DNA of 6,129 nucleotides from an uncultured Alphaproteobacteria bacterium (GTDB lineage Bacteria > Pseudomonadota > Alphaproteobacteria > Reyranellales > Reyranellaceae). Every line of letters starts with the position of its first letter. The stretch's first letter is position 1. The notes beneath the pieces were generated by a model that was given only the letters and a program-made list of their open reading frames with translations, did no database searches and was not told the origin of the DNA. The stretch covers positions 1 to 6,129 of the forward strand of contig CAIYWM010000982.1 in NCBI GenBank assembly GCA_903929895.1, written 5' to 3'. The position numbers and the translations under genes are program-made. Shown piece after piece: positions 4,765-6,129 of the stretch.

Positions 4765-6129
4765 CTACATCCCAACAACCGGGCGGGGAGGCTTATCAAG
4801 AGCGTTCCGGACCATCCTGGCCAGGTCGAGCTTGCGGAACGGCTTACTCAGCAGAAGAGCGCCTTCGTCGAGGCGTTCGTGCCGCACGCTGGAGATCTCG
4901 GTGAAGCCCGACATGAAGACGATCCTGGCAGCCGACCAGCGGCGCGCGACCTCGGCGGCCAGGAGCTTGCCGCTCAAGGGGCCTGGCATGATGACGTCGC
5001 TGAGCAGCAGATCAAACGGCGGCTCCGCAGCCTCGAACGCGGCCAAGCCGGCGGTGCCGTCCTCCGCCTCGGCGACCGTGTAGCCCAGGCTGCGCAACTG
5101 GCGGACGATGCTGGCGCGGACCTGAGGCTCGTCCTCGACGACGAGAATGCGCTCGGAGCCCTTGGGAATGGGGCTCCTGTCCCGGACGACCGCCTCGACC
5201 ACCATCCCTTCGCTGCACGGCAGGTAGAGCTTGACCGACGTGCCTTGCCCCAGTTCGCTGTAGATCCCGACATGGCCGTTGGACTGCTTGATGAAACCGT
5301 AGACCATGCTGAGGCCCAGGCCGGTCCCCTTCCCTACTTGCTTGGTCGTGAAGAACGGCTCGAAGACCCTCCTCAGGTCGGCCGAGGCAATTCCCGCACC
5401 TTCGTCGGTGACCGACAGCATCGCATAAGTGCCCGGAACGGCCCCGTCGTTGAACATGCAGTACTCCTCGTCGAGCACGACGTTGCGCGTCTCGACCAGC
5501 AGCCGCCCGCCGTCGGGCATTGCGTCGCGCGCGTTGAGGCAGAGATTGACGAGGGTCGTCTCGAACTGGGGCCGGTCGACGCTGACCACGCACAGGTCTG
5601 CGGCCAGTACGGTGTCGATCTCGATCTGAGCACCCAGGGACCGGCGCAGCAGGTTGCCGGTCTCGGTCACGATGTCGTTCAGATTGGTTTGTTGCGGACG
5701 CAGCGGCTGCTTTCGCGAGAAGGCCAGCAATTGCCGCGTCAGGCCGGCGGCGCGCTGCACGGCCTTGTCGATCTCGCCGAGGCGCTCGGTCACGCCAGGC
5801 GAGAAGACCTCGTCCTCCAGCAGCGCATCCGTGTTGGCCAGGATCACGAACAGGATGTTGTTGAAGTCGTGCGCGATCCCGCCGGTGAGCTGCCCGACCG
5901 CCTCCATCTTCTGAGACTGGCGCAACTGGTCCTCGGCCACCTTGCGGACACTGATGTTACGGATCGCCGCCGTCACAAGGATGCCCTCGGTGCTGGCCAG
6001 CGGGCTCAGCATGAGCTCGATGGGAAACTCCTCGCCATCCTTGCGACGCCCCAGCAGCTCGATGCCGGTGCCGATCTCCTGCCCCAGCGCGTCGGTCTCG
6101 CTGCGCGTGGCATCGGTCACCAGCCGCTC
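4765..6129 (-). CDS. Hybrid sensor histidine kinase (PAS–HisKA–HATPase–REC), N-terminus cut by window edge
   Basis: The frame is open to the right edge, so the true start lies outside; 454 codons are visible plus the stop at 4765–4767. Numbering is from the Met at 6120, which is internal to a PAS domain and not the start. Residues 1–62 are the C-terminal half of a PAS/PAC sensor domain (LLGRRKDGEEFPIE … IRNISVRK). HisKA follows with KMEAVGQLTGGIAHDFNN and phosphoacceptor His84. The HATPase domain has an N-box (LVNLCLNARDAM, Asn192/Asn196), G1 DEGAG (239–243), F-box FEPFF (253–257) and G2 GKGTGLGL (263–270). A receiver domain runs from about 323 to 440 with acidic Glu329/Asp330, phosphoacceptor Asp375 in LLLSDVIMPG, Ser404 in FMSGF and Lys426 in LSKPF. 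All catalytic residues are intact. It should autophosphorylate at His84 and pass phosphate to its own Asp375, likely on to another partner. The signal and target are unknown. No output DNA-binding domain is seen. Confidence 0.93.
   Translation of the reverse strand, partial: ERLVTDATRSETDALGQEIGTGIELLGRRKDGEEFPIELMLSPLASTEGILVTAAIRNISVRKVAEDQLRQSQKMEAVGQLTGGIAHDFNNILFVILANTDALLEDEVFSPGVTERLGEIDKAVQRAAGLTRQLLAFSRKQPLRPQQTNLNDIVTETGNLLRRSLGAQIEIDTVLAADLCVVSVDRPQFETTLVNLCLNARDAMPDGGRLLVETRNVVLDEEYCMFNDGAVPGTYAMLSVTDEGAGIASADLRRVFEPFFTTKQVGKGTGLGLSMVYGFIKQSNGHVGIYSELGQGTSVKLYLPCSEGMVVEAVVRDRSPIPKGSERILVVEDEPQVRASIVRQLRSLGYTVAEAEDGTAGLAAFEAAEPPFDLLLSDVIMPGPLSGKLLAAEVARRWSAARIVFMSGFTEISSVRHERLDEGALLLSKPFRKLDLARMVRNALDKPPRPVVGM

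Noticed and set aside
4371..4799. 142-codon minus-strand open frame overlapping both the acetyltransferase and the end of the kinase gene
   Set aside because: It is out of frame with both recognised genes, its composition is shadow-like, and no motif is present.

Overview
The window is GC-rich and fully packed with genes, and it looks like an alphaproteobacterial chromosome (Rhizobiales/Rhodospirillales type). This placement is inferred from the high GC, the GC-rich third codon positions and the protein styles, especially the PAS–HisKA–HATPase–REC hybrid kinase and the Liv-type transporter. The genus cannot be told from the sequence alone.

Left part (1–3925, + strand): a tightly coupled operon. 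It enters the window inside livH (branched-chain amino acid-type ABC permease, last 33 codons only). It continues with livM (second permease), livF (ATPase), a 460-residue CoA-binding protein that resembles the alpha subunit of NDP-forming acyl-CoA synthetases, and livG (second ATPase). Junctions are 9 bp, a 1-base TGATG overlap, 14 bp and an 11-base overlap, so co-transcription and translational coupling are very likely. The permeases LivH/LivM and the ATPases LivF/LivG would form the inner-membrane core of one HAAT-family importer. No periplasmic binding protein (LivK type) lies in the window, and the operon promoter must be upstream of it. Placing an acyl-CoA synthetase-like gene between the two ATPase genes suggests, as inference, that the imported compound is a carboxylic acid handled as a CoA thioester rather than simply leucine/isoleucine/valine.

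Right part (3935–6129, − strand): a GNAT-family N-acyltransferase (216 residues) that converges with livG and leaves only 9 bp between the two stop codons. Upstream of it is a hybrid sensor histidine kinase whose N-terminus lies beyond the right edge. About 180 bp of apparently noncoding DNA separates these two genes. Nothing visible ties them functionally to the transporter operon.

No tRNA, rRNA, CRISPR array, insertion sequence or long repeat was found. The most notable points are the CoA-ligase alpha gene without a visible ATP-grasp partner inside a liv operon, and departures from consensus in both ATPases: LivG has LNASQ where the ABC signature should be, and LivF has Val in place of the Walker A Asn. 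I see no evidence of a wholly new system.
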